Origin: Rhodothermales bacterium
Lineage (GTDB): Bacteria > Bacteroidota > Rhodothermia > Rhodothermales > VXPQ01
NCBI GenBank assembly: GCA_022821845.1
Contig: JAJECT010000005.1
Coordinates: 41,322-105,321, forward strand
Length of the DNA: 64,000 nt
Direction: 5' to 3'
Of the stretch, positions 8,386 through 17,340 are shown piece after piece. The position numbers and the translations under genes were made by a program. Position 1 is the first letter of the stretch; every line of letters starts with the position of its first letter. The notes under the pieces were generated by a model. The model was not told where the DNA came from and ran no database searches. It saw only the letters and a list, made by a program, of their open reading frames with translations.

Positions 8386-9365
8386 AATACCAGAGGGAAT
8401 TCGACGTAGCCATCCATGCGGTTCGGAGGGCGGCGCGCGTCTGCGCGTCCGTTCAGAAAACGCTGGGTTCGTCTGCGCTCAGAAAAGAAGATCGCTCGCC
8501 GGTTACGGTAGCGGATTTCGGGAGTCAGGCCGTGGTTTGCCATGCATTGCAGGAAGCGTTTCCAGAGGATCCCGTGATTGGGGAAGAAGATTCCGCCGCG
8601 CTGCGCCTTCCGGAAAACGAAAGCGTGCTCGACAAGGTAACCGAAGCGGCAGGGCAGGCGCTGCCCGCCGCCACGCCCGCCTCGGTATGCGCCTGGATCG
8701 ATCGGGGCAATGCGGTTGGCTATTCCGACCGGTTCTGGACCCTGGACCCGATCGACGGCACGAAGGGCTTTTTGCGGGGCGATCAGTACGTCGTGGCGCT
8801 GGCGTTGATTGTGGAAGGGGAGCTCGCCGTAGCAGCGATGGCGTGTCCGAATTTGCCGCGCGACATGCGGGGCGGGCCCGAGCAAGGGGTCTTGTTTGCG
8901 GCCCGGCGGGGAGGCGGGGCGTTTCAGGCGCCGCTTGCCGACGCCGCGCCCGCCGCCTTGCAGCCTGTGCGCGTACGGACCGTGGCCACCGGCGCGCAAG
9001 CCCGCCTTTGCGAGCCGTTCGAATCGCAGCACGGGTCGCGGCGGGACGTGGCCGCCATCGCCGACCGCCTGGGCGTCGAAGCCCCTTCGCTTCGCATGGA
9101 CAGTCAGGCGAAATACGGCGTACTGGCGCGGGGCGAAGCGGATATCTATCTCCGCCTGACATCCCGGTCGGGGTATATCGAGAATATCTGGGATCATGCG
9201 GCGGGCGCGCTGGTCGTGGAGGAGGCGGGCGGCACGGTTACGGACGCGGCGGGGCGCCCGCTCGATTTCCGGCGCGGGGCGCGCCTGGACCGCAACGCGG
9301 GCATTGTCGCCACGAACGGATTGCTGCACGACGCTGTGCTGAACGCGCTGGCCGCCGCAGAATAG
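8382..9365 (+). CDS. cysQ: 3'(2'),5'-bisphosphate nucleotidase (inositol monophosphatase superfamily)
   Basis: A 327-residue Mg2+-dependent, Li+-sensitive-type phosphatase. It is predicted to hydrolyse 3'-phosphoadenosine 5'-phosphate (PAP) to AMP, clearing the by-product of sulfate assimilation and sulfotransfer. Metal-binding motifs are GEEDSAALR (acidic pair), WTLDPIDGTKGFLRGDQY (DPIDGT signature) and, near the C-terminus, IENIWDHAAGALVVEEAGG. The FLRGDQY extension after DPIDGT is typical of the HAL2/CysQ branch rather than inositol monophosphatase. The ATG overlaps the stop of the preceding gene by four bases, suggesting translational coupling. It is convergent with the DtxR-like gene. 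Confidence 0.85.
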   Translation: MKYQREFDVAIHAVRRAARVCASVQKTLGSSALRKEDRSPVTVADFGSQAVVCHALQEAFPEDPVIGEEDSAALRLPENESVLDKVTEAAGQALPAATPASVCAWIDRGNAVGYSDRFWTLDPIDGTKGFLRGDQYVVALALIVEGELAVAAMACPNLPRDMRGGPEQGVLFAARRGGGAFQAPLADAAPAALQPVRVRTVATGAQARLCEPFESQHGSRRDVAAIADRLGVEAPSLRMDSQAKYGVLARGEADIYLRLTSRSGYIENIWDHAAGALVVEEAGGTVTDAAGRPLDFRRGARLDRNAGIVATNGLLHDAVLNALAAAE

Positions 9366-9378
9366 CCGCGCGGGTCCG

Positions 9379-9401
9379 CTGATCAAAACCGCTTCGCTCA
9401 G
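9379..9401 (-). repeat. Remnant of the MITE terminal inverted repeat
   Basis: These 23 bases match the inner part of the right-end inverted repeat of the element at 17067-17320, read in reverse complement, with one mismatch (CTGATCAAAACCGCTTCGCTC against CTGATCAAAGCCGCTTCGCTC). The outermost GGATA bases are not preserved here. The remnant includes the stop codon of the DtxR-like gene on the minus strand. Confidence 0.5.
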
Positions 9402-10063
9402 GCGTTTTCGGCCAGCACTTCTACGAAAATGTGGTTGGCGATGCGGTACCCGAGCATGTGCTCCCGTTCTCCCACCCGGATTTTCAGCGGCCCCTCGAAC
9501 GGTTCTTTCCCGACGACTTCCAGCGTGGCGCCGGGCAACAGGCCCAGGCTTTCGAGGTGATTCAGCAAGGCGGGGTCTTCGTCGGACACGCGTTCTATCG
9601 CCACATGCAGGCCGGCTTCTACGGCGGCGAGGGGATTGGTGTTGTGCTCGGCGATTTCGCCTTCCCGCGTGGGAATGGGGTCCCCGTGCGGGTCGTGGGT
9701 CGGGTGGCCCAGCATTTCGTCGATTTTTTGCTCGAATTCTTCGGAAATATGATGTTCGAGCAACTCCGCCTCTTCGTGCACCTTGTCCCAGGGATAGCCC
9801 ATGACGTTGCGCAGATAAAGTTCGAGCAAGCGATGATGCCGGATGATTTCCAGCGCCACCTTGTTGCCCGTATCCGTCAGGCGGACGCCCTGGTAGGGTT
9901 CGTATTCCGTCAGGCCCATTTGCGCCAGCCTTTTGGCCATGTTCGTGACCGATGCGGCGGAAACGTTCAGGGCCCGGGCAATATCGCTCGTGGACGCGGT
10001 TTCTCCGCGTTGGCGGATCCGGTAGATGGTCTTGATGTAATCTTCGACGGCCTGGCTGAGCAT
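9398..10063 (-). CDS. DtxR/MntR-family metal-dependent transcriptional regulator
   Basis: A 221-residue repressor with the usual three-part layout. It has an N-terminal winged helix (VEDYIKTIYRIRQRGE, then SDIARALNVSAASVTNMAKRL as recognition helix), a metal-binding dimerisation domain (HHRLLELYLRNVMGYPWDKVHEEAELLEHHISEEFE, with His/Glu ligands), and a C-terminal FeoA/SH3-like domain (LLPGATLEVVGKEPFEGPLKIRVGE). It senses Fe2+ or Mn2+ and represses uptake genes when metal is bound. The start at 10063 (MLSQAVEDY) fits the family; upstream residues are not family-like. No transporter gene adjoins it, so targets are elsewhere. The last codons lie inside a fragment of the local inverted-repeat element. 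Confidence 0.88.
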   Translation of the reverse strand: MLSQAVEDYIKTIYRIRQRGETASTSDIARALNVSAASVTNMAKRLAQMGLTEYEPYQGVRLTDTGNKVALEIIRHHRLLELYLRNVMGYPWDKVHEEAELLEHHISEEFEQKIDEMLGHPTHDPHGDPIPTREGEIAEHNTNPLAAVEAGLHVAIERVSDEDPALLNHLESLGLLPGATLEVVGKEPFEGPLKIRVGEREHMLGYRIANHIFVEVLAENA

Positions 10064-10234
10064 GTGCGGCGCAGGAAGAAAAAAGCAAAGGAAAAGGTGT
10101 GTGCAGAACCCCGGATTCCGGCATATGATCCGCTCGCAAGGCCCTTTGCAGAAACCCCTTTGCATAGCCGTCGTTGATTAGGCCGCTTGCGCGCTGCGTT
10201 TTATTCCTTAAGTTTTGTTTCCGTTTTGATCTTG

Positions 10235-10305
10235 TGCCCGGTCGTCTAATGGCAGGACAGCGGCCTTTGGAGCCGTATGTGGAGGTTCGAATCCTCCCCG
10301 GGCAA
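10235..10305 (+). tRNA. tRNA-Gln (anticodon TTG)
   Basis: A complete cloverleaf can be drawn. The acceptor stem TGCCCGG pairs with CCGGGCA, the D stem is GTC/GAC, and the anticodon stem GCGGC/GCCGT encloses the loop CTTTGGA, giving anticodon TTG. The T arm is GGAGG-TTCGAAT-CCTCC. Pair 1-72 is U-A, as in E. coli tRNA-Gln. The CCA tail is not encoded (ACA follows). The gene lies between the DtxR-like gene and prs, in prs orientation. Confidence 0.96.
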
Positions 10306-10353
10306 CATGTGCAGGCCCTGCAAGAAAAGCCCGGTTGAAGCAATTCCTTACCC

Positions 10354-11304
10354 ATGAACATACCTGTCGTCCGAGACATTCCTATTTCCATTTTCGCCGG
10401 CCGCTCGAATTTGCCGCTGGCGGAGAAAATCGCCGCTTCGTACGGAAAGCAGCTTGGCCGCCTGGCTATCCGGGATTTTGCGGACGGGGAGATTTACGTG
10501 CGCTACGGCGAATCCATCCGCGGCACGGACCTCTTTATTATCCAGAGCACCCAGCCCCGGGCGGACCACTGGATCGAGTTGCTTTTGCTGATCGACGCGG
10601 CCAAGCGGGCCTCTGCGGAACGGATCACGGCGGTCATGCCGTATTTCGGCTATGCCCGGCAGGACCGGAAGGACCAGCCCCGCGTGTCCATCGCCGCGAA
10701 GCTGATGGCGGACATGCTGGCGACGGCGGGCGTGCACCGCATTCTTACGATGGATTTGCACGCGCCGCAAATTCAAGGCTTTTTCGATGTGCCGGTGGAT
10801 CATTTGTACGGGTCCGGGGTTCTAACCAGCTACCTCAGGGAACTGCAACTCGACAACCTGGTCGTGGTCGCTCCCGACGTAGGCGCAATCAAGGTGGCGC
10901 GGGCGCATGCGAGGCGATTGGGGGCGGACCTTGCCGTGATCGACAAGCGTCGTCCCCGGCAGAACGAAGCCGAAGTGATGAACATTATCGGCGAAGTCGA
11001 GGGGCGCAACGTGATCCTGGTCGATGACATGTGCGATACGGCGGGCACCCTGACCAACGCGGCCAGCGCGTTGCGCAAGGCGGGGAGCAAGCAGATTATT
11101 GCCGCCTGTACGCATGCGTTGTTGTCGGAACCCGCATACGAGCGGATAGAAAATTCGGAAATAGCGAAGATGGTCGTTACGGATACGATCCCCTTGAAGC
11201 GTCCTTCGGAACGCATCGACGTGGTCAGCGTCGCCGAGCTCTTTTCGGACGCGATTCGCCGCATTTACATGGAAGATTCCATTTCGACGCTGTTCGCCGA
11301 GTAG
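10354..11304 (+). CDS. prs: Ribose-phosphate pyrophosphokinase (PRPP synthetase)
   Basis: A 316-residue class I PRPP synthetase that transfers pyrophosphate from ATP to ribose 5-phosphate, feeding purine, pyrimidine, His, Trp and NAD synthesis. Motifs include GRSNLPLAEKIA and FADGEIYVRYGESIRG in the N-domain, MPYFGYARQDRKDQPRVSIAAKL (flexible catalytic loop), LTMDLHAPQIQGFFDVPVDH (metal and ATP site) and the PRPP loop VILVDDMCDTAGTL. Length is standard. It opens a run prs-L25-pth-hppA on the same strand, the first three of which commonly sit together in bacteria. Confidence 0.97.
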   Translation: MNIPVVRDIPISIFAGRSNLPLAEKIAASYGKQLGRLAIRDFADGEIYVRYGESIRGTDLFIIQSTQPRADHWIELLLLIDAAKRASAERITAVMPYFGYARQDRKDQPRVSIAAKLMADMLATAGVHRILTMDLHAPQIQGFFDVPVDHLYGSGVLTSYLRELQLDNLVVVAPDVGAIKVARAHARRLGADLAVIDKRRPRQNEAEVMNIIGEVEGRNVILVDDMCDTAGTLTNAASALRKAGSKQIIAACTHALLSEPAYERIENSEIAKMVVTDTIPLKRPSERIDVVSVAELFSDAIRRIYMEDSISTLFAE

Positions 11305-11353
11305 GCGGGCGGCTTTTTTCCTTTATTCCACGATTCACCGTATCCCGCAGATC

Positions 11354-11986
11354 ATGGATACCCTTACGTTCGACGTCCAGAAGCGCGCCGCGGGCAAGTC
11401 GGCGGCGCGCGCCATTCGCCGCGCAGGCAATGTGCCGTGCGTTTTGTATGGACAGCACATAGAGCCGGTGTCTTTCCAACTGGCCGAAGAGCATTTGAAA
11501 AGCCTTGTTTATACGGCCGAGACGCACGTTGTGGAAGTGCGGGTGGACGGAGAAGCCTTTCGCTGCATTCTGAAAGACGCCGTGTTGCATCCGGTTACGG
11601 ATCGGCCCATGCACGCCGATTTCGTGGCGCTCAAGACGGGCGAAATGGTGACGATCACGGTTCCCGTTCATTTGGAAGGCACGCCCGTCGGACAGCGCGA
11701 AGGCGGCACGGTGCAGGCCATCCTGTACGAACTGGAAGTGCGTTGCCTGCCCCGGAATATTCCTTCGCGCATCGAGGTGGACATCTCGGAGATGGCCATA
11801 GGGGACACCATCCATATCGGCGATCTGGACCAGGAAGACCTTACGTTCCTTGGACGGCCCGAGCAAACCGTCGTGACGGTGGTGCAGCCGCGCGTCGTCG
11901 AAGAGGAGGAGGAAGAGGCGGTCGAAGAAGGAGAGGCCGACGAAGCGACCGATTCCGAAGCGGAGGACGCCGAGGGCGATGCCTGA
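11354..11986 (+). CDS. rplY: 50S ribosomal protein L25, general stress (CTC) form
   Basis: A 210-residue two-domain L25 of the TL5/CTC type. The N-terminal 5S-rRNA-binding domain runs to about residue 95 (KRAAGKSAARAIRRAGNVPCVLYG at its start). The C-terminal beta domain (about 100-185) contains VPVHLEGTPVGQREGG and the conserved LPRNIPSRIEVDISEMAIGD. The tail of about 30 residues is almost entirely acidic, a feature of many CTC-form proteins. It lies 49 bases after prs and 15 before pth. Confidence 0.95.
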   Translation: MDTLTFDVQKRAAGKSAARAIRRAGNVPCVLYGQHIEPVSFQLAEEHLKSLVYTAETHVVEVRVDGEAFRCILKDAVLHPVTDRPMHADFVALKTGEMVTITVPVHLEGTPVGQREGGTVQAILYELEVRCLPRNIPSRIEVDISEMAIGDTIHIGDLDQEDLTFLGRPEQTVVTVVQPRVVEEEEEEAVEEGEADEATDSEAEDAEGDA

Positions 11987-12001
11987 CCGTCGTAGCCAGC
12001 C

Positions 12002-12586
12002 ATGTCGAAATCGAAGCGCCTCATCGTCGGGCTGGGGAATCCGGGCCCGGAATACGAAGCGACGCGGCACAACATCGGGTTCGAGGCGGCCGACGCAGTG
12101 GCGGCGCGCGCGCGCGCAACGTTCGAGCGCGGGCGCGGAAACGTTTTGCTGGGGTGGGGACGCATGCGCAGCTACCCCGTCGGGGTCGCCAAGCCGTTGA
12201 CGTTCATGAACCGCAGCGGCAAAGCCATTAGCACGTTGCTTGGCGTCTGGCGCATGGAGCCCCTACAACTTCTCGTGATCGTGGACGATATCAACTTGCC
12301 GCCGGGTCGATTGCGCCTGCGGCCTTCCGGAAGCGCTGGCGGGCACAATGGTTTGCAGGATATCGCGGATCGCCTTGGCCACCCGAATTTTCCGCGCCTT
12401 CGCATCGGCGTGGGCGATGATTTCGCCCGGGGCGGTCAAGCGCGGCATGTCCTGTCTCCGTTTTCTTCCGAGGAGCGCCTGGTGATGGACGAGGCGGTGA
12501 TTCGGGCCCGCGACGCGGTCGAGACGTTCGTGTGCGAGGGCATTTCCGTTGCTATGAATCGATTCAACAAAGACGTAACCCAATGA
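12002..12586 (+). CDS. pth: Peptidyl-tRNA hydrolase
   Basis: A 194-residue cytoplasmic enzyme that releases tRNA from prematurely dissociated peptidyl-tRNA. Family signatures are [21 protein letters not shown], which includes the catalytic His and Asn, then [43 protein letters not shown], and [10 protein letters not shown]. Length is standard for bacterial Pth. Its stop codon overlaps the ATG of the membrane pyrophosphatase (ATGA), suggesting the four genes from prs on are co-transcribed. Confidence 0.96.
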   Translation: MSKSKRLIVGLGNPGPEYEATRHNIGFEAADAVAARARATFERGRGNVLLGWGRMRSYPVGVAKPLTFMNRSGKAISTLLGVWRMEPLQLLVIVDDINLPPGRLRLRPSGSAGGHNGLQDIADRLGHPNFPRLRIGVGDDFARGGQARHVLSPFSSEERLVMDEAVIRARDAVETFVCEGISVAMNRFNKDVTQ

Positions 12587-14658
12587 ATGTCGAAACGATG
12601 ATTTTGCTCGTGCTGGCCTCTGGCCTCCTGGCGCTGGCCTATGCTTTGGCGCGGGCGCGCTGGATTGCCCGCCAGAGCGCGGGTACGGAGAAGATGGTCG
12701 AGATTGCGGGCTACATTTCGGACGGCGCCCGGGCGTTTTTGCGTCGGGAATATCGCGTGCTGGCGGCGTTCGTCGCGCTTGTGGCCGTTTTTCTGGCGCT
12801 GGTCAACAGGTCGGCGGATACGTCCTGGCTTATCGCCGTGTCGTTCGCGGCGGGCGCGCTGGCCTCCGGGTTGGCGGGTTTTATCGGGATGACCGTGGCG
12901 ACGCGGGCCAACGTGCGCACGGCCAATGCGGCGCGGACCGGATTGGCGCCGGCGCTGAACGTAGCGTTTTCGGGCGGGCTGGTCATGGGCCTGAGCGTGG
13001 TGGGCCTGGGCGTGCTGGGGCTGGGCGGGCTTTTTCTTGCATACCACGCCGCCGGGTGGGAAGCCGCCCGGATCATTCACGTGATCGCCGGATTCTCGCT
13101 GGGCGCGTCGTCCATCGCCTTGTTCGCGCGCGTGGGCGGCGGCATTTATACGAAGGCCGCCGACGTGGGCGCCGACCTTGCGGGCAAGGTGTACGAGGGC
13201 ATTCCCGAGGACGACCCGCGCAATCCCGCCACGATCGCGGACAACGTAGGGGACAATGTGGGGGACGTGGCCGGCATGGGGGCCGATCTGTTCGAATCGT
13301 TCGTGGGTTCCATTATTAGCGCGATGGTGCTGGGCGCGGTGTTCGCCGACGCGCTCGTCGCCGCCGGGACGGGCGGGCTGAACGCCGTTACGCTGCCGCT
13401 GGTCCTTGCGGGCGTCGGCGTGCTCGTTTCCGTGCTGGGTTCGATGGCGGTGAGGGTGCGGGAAGGCGGAAATCCGCAGAAATCGCTGAACATAGGCCAA
13501 TTCGGGGCGTCGGGCCTTATGGCCGCGCTGGCGTATTTCGTTATTCGGTGGATGTTGCCGGCCCGGTGGGAGGCGGCGGGCGTGGAATACACTTCGCTGG
13601 GCGTGTTTATCGCGGTGGCGATCGGATTGCTGGCGGGCGTCTCGATCGGCCTGGTTACGGAGTATTACACCTCTACGCAAAGCCGCCCGGCGCACGGCAT
13701 CGCGCATCAGAGCGTGACCGGCTCCGCCACGAATATCATCGCCGGACTCGGGGTGGGCATGTTTTCGACCGGCCTTCCGGCGGTCATTCTGGCCCTGGCG
13801 ATTCTGGGGGCCTATCATTTCGCCGGATTGTACGGCCTGGCCATTGCGGCGGTGGGCATGTTGTCGGTTACGGGCATTCAGCTGGCGGTCGACGCCTACG
13901 GGCCGATTTCGGACAATGCGGGCGGGATCGCGGAAATGTCCGGCCTGCCGGAAGAGGTTCGCGCGCGCACCGACAAACTCGACGCCGTAGGGAATACGAC
14001 CGCCGCCATCGGGAAGGGCTTCGCCATCGGGTCCGCCGCCCTGACGGCGCTGGCGCTTTTCGCGGCGTTCAAGCAGCAGGCGCAAGTGCCCAGCATCGAC
14101 GTGTCCGATCCGCGCATCCTGTCCGGGCTGTTGCTTGGGGCCATGTTGCCGTATGTGTTCAGCGCCATGGCCATGGGCGCCGTGGGGCGGGCGGCCGGAG
14201 ACATGATTCTGGAGGTGGGGCGGCAGTTCCGGGAAATCTCCGGATTGCGCGAAGGCGAGGCGCAGGCCGATCATACGCGCTGCGTGGATATTTCCACCAA
14301 GGCGGCGATTCGCGAAATGGTGGCGCCGGGCCTGTTGGCCATCGCGGCGCCGGTCGCCGTCGGATTCATCGACAAGAGCATGCTGGGCGGGCTTTTGGCG
14401 GGCGTACTGGTTTCGGGCGTGTTGTTCGCTATTTTCCAGGCCAACGCCGGGGGCGCGTGGGACAACGCCAAGAAACTGATCGAAGGGAACATTTCGATAG
14501 ACGGAACCATGTACGGAAAGGGCAGCGACGCGCACAAGGCGTCGGTGGTGGGCGATACCGTCGGCGATCCGCTGAAGGACACGAGCGGCCCCAGCTTGAA
14601 TATTTTGATTAAATTGATTGCGGTGGTGGCGCTGGTTATTGCGCCGCTTATCGCGTAA
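12583..14658 (+). CDS. hppA: Membrane-bound ion-pumping pyrophosphatase, K+-dependent type (probably Na+-translocating)
   Basis: A 691-residue protein with about 16 predicted membrane helices that couples pyrophosphate hydrolysis to cation export. The substrate-binding region is present ([21 protein letters not shown], then [20 protein letters not shown]), as are a second acidic block ([20 protein letters not shown]) and a third near the C-terminus ([16 protein letters not shown]). In [20 protein letters not shown] the residue after GNTTA is Ala, where K+-independent enzymes carry Lys, so I infer the K+-dependent class, many of which pump Na+. That would suit a marine organism. Start chosen at the ATG overlapping the pth stop; an in-frame upstream start would lie deep inside pth. 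Confidence 0.93.
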   Translation: MNVETMILLVLASGLLALAYALARARWIARQSAGTEKMVEIAGYISDGARAFLRREYRVLAAFVALVAVFLALVNRSADTSWLIAVSFAAGALASGLAGFIGMTVATRANVRTANAARTGLAPALNVAFSGGLVMGLSVVGLGVLGLGGLFLAYHAAGWEAARIIHVIAGFSLGASSIALFARVGGGIYTKAADVGADLAGKVYEGIPEDDPRNPATIADNVGDNVGDVAGMGADLFESFVGSIISAMVLGAVFADALVAAGTGGLNAVTLPLVLAGVGVLVSVLGSMAVRVREGGNPQKSLNIGQFGASGLMAALAYFVIRWMLPARWEAAGVEYTSLGVFIAVAIGLLAGVSIGLVTEYYTSTQSRPAHGIAHQSVTGSATNIIAGLGVGMFSTGLPAVILALAILGAYHFAGLYGLAIAAVGMLSVTGIQLAVDAYGPISDNAGGIAEMSGLPEEVRARTDKLDAVGNTTAAIGKGFAIGSAALTALALFAAFKQQAQVPSIDVSDPRILSGLLLGAMLPYVFSAMAMGAVGRAAGDMILEVGRQFREISGLREGEAQADHTRCVDISTKAAIREMVAPGLLAIAAPVAVGFIDKSMLGGLLAGVLVSGVLFAIFQANAGGAWDNAKKLIEGNISIDGTMYGKGSDAHKASVVGDTVGDPLKDTSGPSLNILIKLIAVVALVIAPLIA

Positions 14659-14703
14659 TATGCACTTGCGCCTTCCCGTCTTTCCAACCATCGTAAAGCG
14701 AAT

Positions 14704-16014
14704 ATGGCCAGGGTTGAAATCACGATGCCCCAAATGGGCGAGAGCATCACCGAGGGCACGGTGGTCGAGTGGCACAAGAAGCCCGGAGAATCCATTGAGC
14801 AGGACGAAACGCTGCTTGAAATAGGCACCGACAAGGTGGACACCGACGTGCCGTCCCCCGCCGGGGGCGTCGTGGTCGAAATTCTGGTGGAAGAGGGCGA
14901 AACGGTGGATGTGGGCACGTTGCTCGCCGTGATCGCGGACCAGGACGAGGAGGCGGCGGTTCCTGCGCCCGAACCTGCGCGCGAAGCGCCGCAGCCGCCT
15001 GAGCCGACGGCGTCCGAGCCGCCGCCTTCGCTCCCGGAGCCGCCCCCTGCTCGCATCACCGAAGAGGCTGCGTTCGCGCCGGCGGAGGCCGCCGCGCCGA
15101 AGCAGGCCGCGAGCGAGTCGTTCTTTTCCCCGCTCGTGCGCTCCATCGCCGAGCAGGAAGGCGTAAGCGACGCGGAACTCGCATCCATTGCGGGATCCGG
15201 CAGGGAAGGCCGGGTCACGAAGAAGGATGTGCTGGAATATGTGGCCGCCCGCCCTGCGGAGGGGGCCGGATTTCCGGAGCCGCAAGCTGTGGAGTCTGCC
15301 GAAGGCCCCGAAACGCGGGTCGTCAAAATGGATCGCACCCGGCAGATCATTGCGGAGCACATGGTGCGCTCGAAGGCGACGTCGCCCCATGTTACGTCCT
15401 TTGCGGAAGTGGACATGACGAACCTGGTTTCCTTCATTCAGCGGGAGAAAGAGGCGTTCCTGAAGCGAGAGGGGGCCAAATTGACCTATACCCCGTTTTT
15501 CGTGCACGCCGCCATCGAAGCGCTCCGCGAGCATCCGGTCCTGAATGCGTCCGTAAGCGGAGACGAGATCGTGTTGCGGGACGATTTTCATATCAATATC
15601 GCCGTGGCGGTGGGCAAGACGGGACTGGTGGCGCCGGTTATTCGCAATGCGGGGCGGCAGTCGTTCGCCGACCTGGCGCGGTCTGTGGCGGACGTGGCGG
15701 AGCGGGCGCGCAACAAGCGGCTGCATCCCGACGATCTGCAGGGAGGCACCTTCACGATCACGAATATCGGTCCCATCGGGGGGCTCAAGGGAACGCCCAT
15801 CATCAATCAGCCGCAGGTCGCTATCCTTGCCGTCGGGCGCATTCAGAAGCGTCCCGTGGTGATCGAGGACCCCAACCTCGGCGACGTGATTGCGGTGCGG
15901 AGCATGGCCTGGCTGTCCCTTTCCTACGATCACCGCATTATCGACGGGGCTATGGGATCGTCGTTTTTGACCCGATTCGTTGGTATCGTGGAATCCATGG
16001 GCGTCGGCCCCTGA
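14704..16014 (+). CDS. 2-oxoacid dehydrogenase complex E2 (dihydrolipoyl acyltransferase)
   Basis: A 436-residue E2 core subunit. The N-terminal lipoyl domain (1-78) carries its lipoylation Lys in [13 protein letters not shown]. An Ala/Pro/Glu-rich linker (about 80-125) is followed by the E1/E3-binding domain (about 140-178; [31 protein letters not shown]). The catalytic domain (about 205-436) ends in [13 protein letters not shown], whose His and Asp form the HxxxDG active site. The sequence could serve 2-oxoglutarate (succinyl) or branched-chain (acyl) dehydrogenase. Without E1/E3 neighbours the substrate cannot be fixed. Confidence 0.9.
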   Translation: MARVEITMPQMGESITEGTVVEWHKKPGESIEQDETLLEIGTDKVDTDVPSPAGGVVVEILVEEGETVDVGTLLAVIADQDEEAAVPAPEPAREAPQPPEPTASEPPPSLPEPPPARITEEAAFAPAEAAAPKQAASESFFSPLVRSIAEQEGVSDAELASIAGSGREGRVTKKDVLEYVAARPAEGAGFPEPQAVESAEGPETRVVKMDRTRQIIAEHMVRSKATSPHVTSFAEVDMTNLVSFIQREKEAFLKREGAKLTYTPFFVHAAIEALREHPVLNASVSGDEIVLRDDFHINIAVAVGKTGLVAPVIRNAGRQSFADLARSVADVAERARNKRLHPDDLQGGTFTITNIGPIGGLKGTPIINQPQVAILAVGRIQKRPVVIEDPNLGDVIAVRSMAWLSLSYDHRIIDGAMGSSFLTRFVGIVESMGVGP

Positions 16015-16118
16015 TCGTATTCGCAATTTCATAATTCCGTTATTGTATTTTATCTGTCTGGTGACTATTCTGTGGCGTATCGCAGCGTATTTCACAGGAT
16101 ATTTCGTCATGGGCAATA

Positions 16119-17066
16119 ATGGACTCGCCGAACGTCGCACCGCTTAAACTTGCGCCGAACGAACTTGCAAAGCGCTTGCAGGATTTCGAGCGGGAGTATC
16201 TCCGCGAAAAAAGCGCCGATACGGTGGGCACCTACCGCCGGGCGCTCAACGAATTCGAGCGGTGGTGCGCCGTGCAGCCCGACGCGTTTTTCTTTTCGGA
16301 GGAAGGGGTCGAGGCCTACAAGACCCATCTCGTGGCGGCGCGTTCGTTGCGCGAAGCGTCCGTATCCACCTATCTGACCGCGCTGCGGCAGTTCTGCAAG
16401 TATCTGGTTTCCATCGGGCTCATGGACGAGAACCCGGCGCGGGCCGTGCGGGGGAGCCGCCGCCCGTCCACGCATTCCCGGGAAGTGCTTACGGAGGCGG
16501 ACGTCGCGGAACTGCTGTGCGTGCTGGACGACGCAACGTTGCTTGGAAAACGGGACCAGGCGATGGCCTATCTGATGTTGTACGCCGGGCTTAGCGAAAT
16601 CGAAATGATCCGGGCCGATGTGCGGGACGTCGAACACACCTTGCTGGGCTGGTTTCTGCGGGTGCAGGGCAAGGGGCGCGCAGGCAAGGATCGGCGGGCG
16701 CCGCTGGACCCTCCGGTCGTTGAAAAAATACACGCGTACCTCGACGCCCGCCCGCCTGGCGCGCCCGAACAGCCGTTATTCGTGTCGCATGGCCATCGTT
16801 CGAACGGCCAACGCCTGAATACGCGCTCCGTGCGTAGCCGGATCAACGGGCTTCTCGAAGCGGCCAACCTGAAACGCAGCGGCGTCAGCCCGCATAGCCT
16901 GACGCACACCGCGCCGCTTATCTGGCTGAATGCGGGCATGGACGTCAAGGAGGTTCGGGCGCGCATGCGGCACGGCACCCTCGAAACCACGCTTATTTAT
17001 TTCAGGAAACAGCGCCTTTCGCAGGAAGCGCTTTCGAAAAAACGCAAAGAGGCGCTGGCTTCGTAA
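16119..17066 (+). CDS. Tyrosine recombinase-like protein lacking both catalytic arginines
   Basis: A 315-residue XerC/XerD-like protein: SAM-like core-binding domain (about 15-105), then the catalytic domain (about 120-315). Length and alignment fit a Xer-type recombinase. The first catalytic Arg, normally in TGLRxxEL, is Ser159 (YAGLSEIEMI). The second, normally in HxLRHT, is Thr262 (HSLTHT). The Lys (185 or 190), His259, His285 and nucleophile-position Tyr294 (TTLIYF) remain. Strand cleavage should therefore be severely impaired, unless residues are supplied in trans. It may act as a DNA-binding architectural protein or be a decaying integrase. The frame is intact with no stop. A MITE-like element begins at the base after its stop codon. 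Confidence 0.82.
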   Translation: MDSPNVAPLKLAPNELAKRLQDFEREYLREKSADTVGTYRRALNEFERWCAVQPDAFFFSEEGVEAYKTHLVAARSLREASVSTYLTALRQFCKYLVSIGLMDENPARAVRGSRRPSTHSREVLTEADVAELLCVLDDATLLGKRDQAMAYLMLYAGLSEIEMIRADVRDVEHTLLGWFLRVQGKGRAGKDRRAPLDPPVVEKIHAYLDARPPGAPEQPLFVSHGHRSNGQRLNTRSVRSRINGLLEAANLKRSGVSPHSLTHTAPLIWLNAGMDVKEVRARMRHGTLETTLIYFRKQRLSQEALSKKRKEALAS

Positions 17067-17320
17067 GGATACTCTGATTAAATCCGCGAAGCTCAGAGGC
17101 TGCGAGGGGTGCGCTGGCAAGGAATGACGAAGCAGCATGGCAGGCCCCATGTAATGAGGAATGACACAGCCAGCGTGCCCATCGCAGCCTCCCGAAGGGC
17201 GCGTCACGTACGTAACGTACCGAACCTGCGGTGTTTTCTGCTGATTTCAACAATGCAAGCATGACGGTCTTTGCGGGCAATAGTGACGCGCTGAGCGAAG
17301 CGGCTTTGATCAGAGTATCC
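17067..17320. mobile_element. MITE-like non-autonomous element, full-length copy (254 bp)
   Basis: The left end GGATACTCTGATTAAATCC and the right end (GATCAGAGTATCC) form imperfect terminal inverted repeats of about 30 bases. The element is flanked by a 4-bp direct duplication, GTAA (17063-17066 and 17321-17324), whose left copy includes the stop codon of the recombinase gene. There is no coding capacity. A shortened copy with its own 4-bp duplication is at 51267-51353. The 4-bp target duplication recalls IS5-group elements, but no transposase is in the window, so the mobilising family is unknown. Confidence 0.8.
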
Positions 17321-17340
17321 GTAAGGAGGCGCCGCAGGCC

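Noticed and set aside
11286..11330. GC-rich sequence plus T-run after prs as a terminator
   Set aside because: No convincing stem of more than five pairs forms, and the downstream L25 gene is expected to be co-transcribed.
12436..16140. A 1234-codon open frame on the minus strand opposite the pyrophosphatase and E2 genes
   Set aside because: Its translation is His/Arg-rich with no family resemblance and it mirrors two well-supported genes. Long antisense frames are expected at this GC content.
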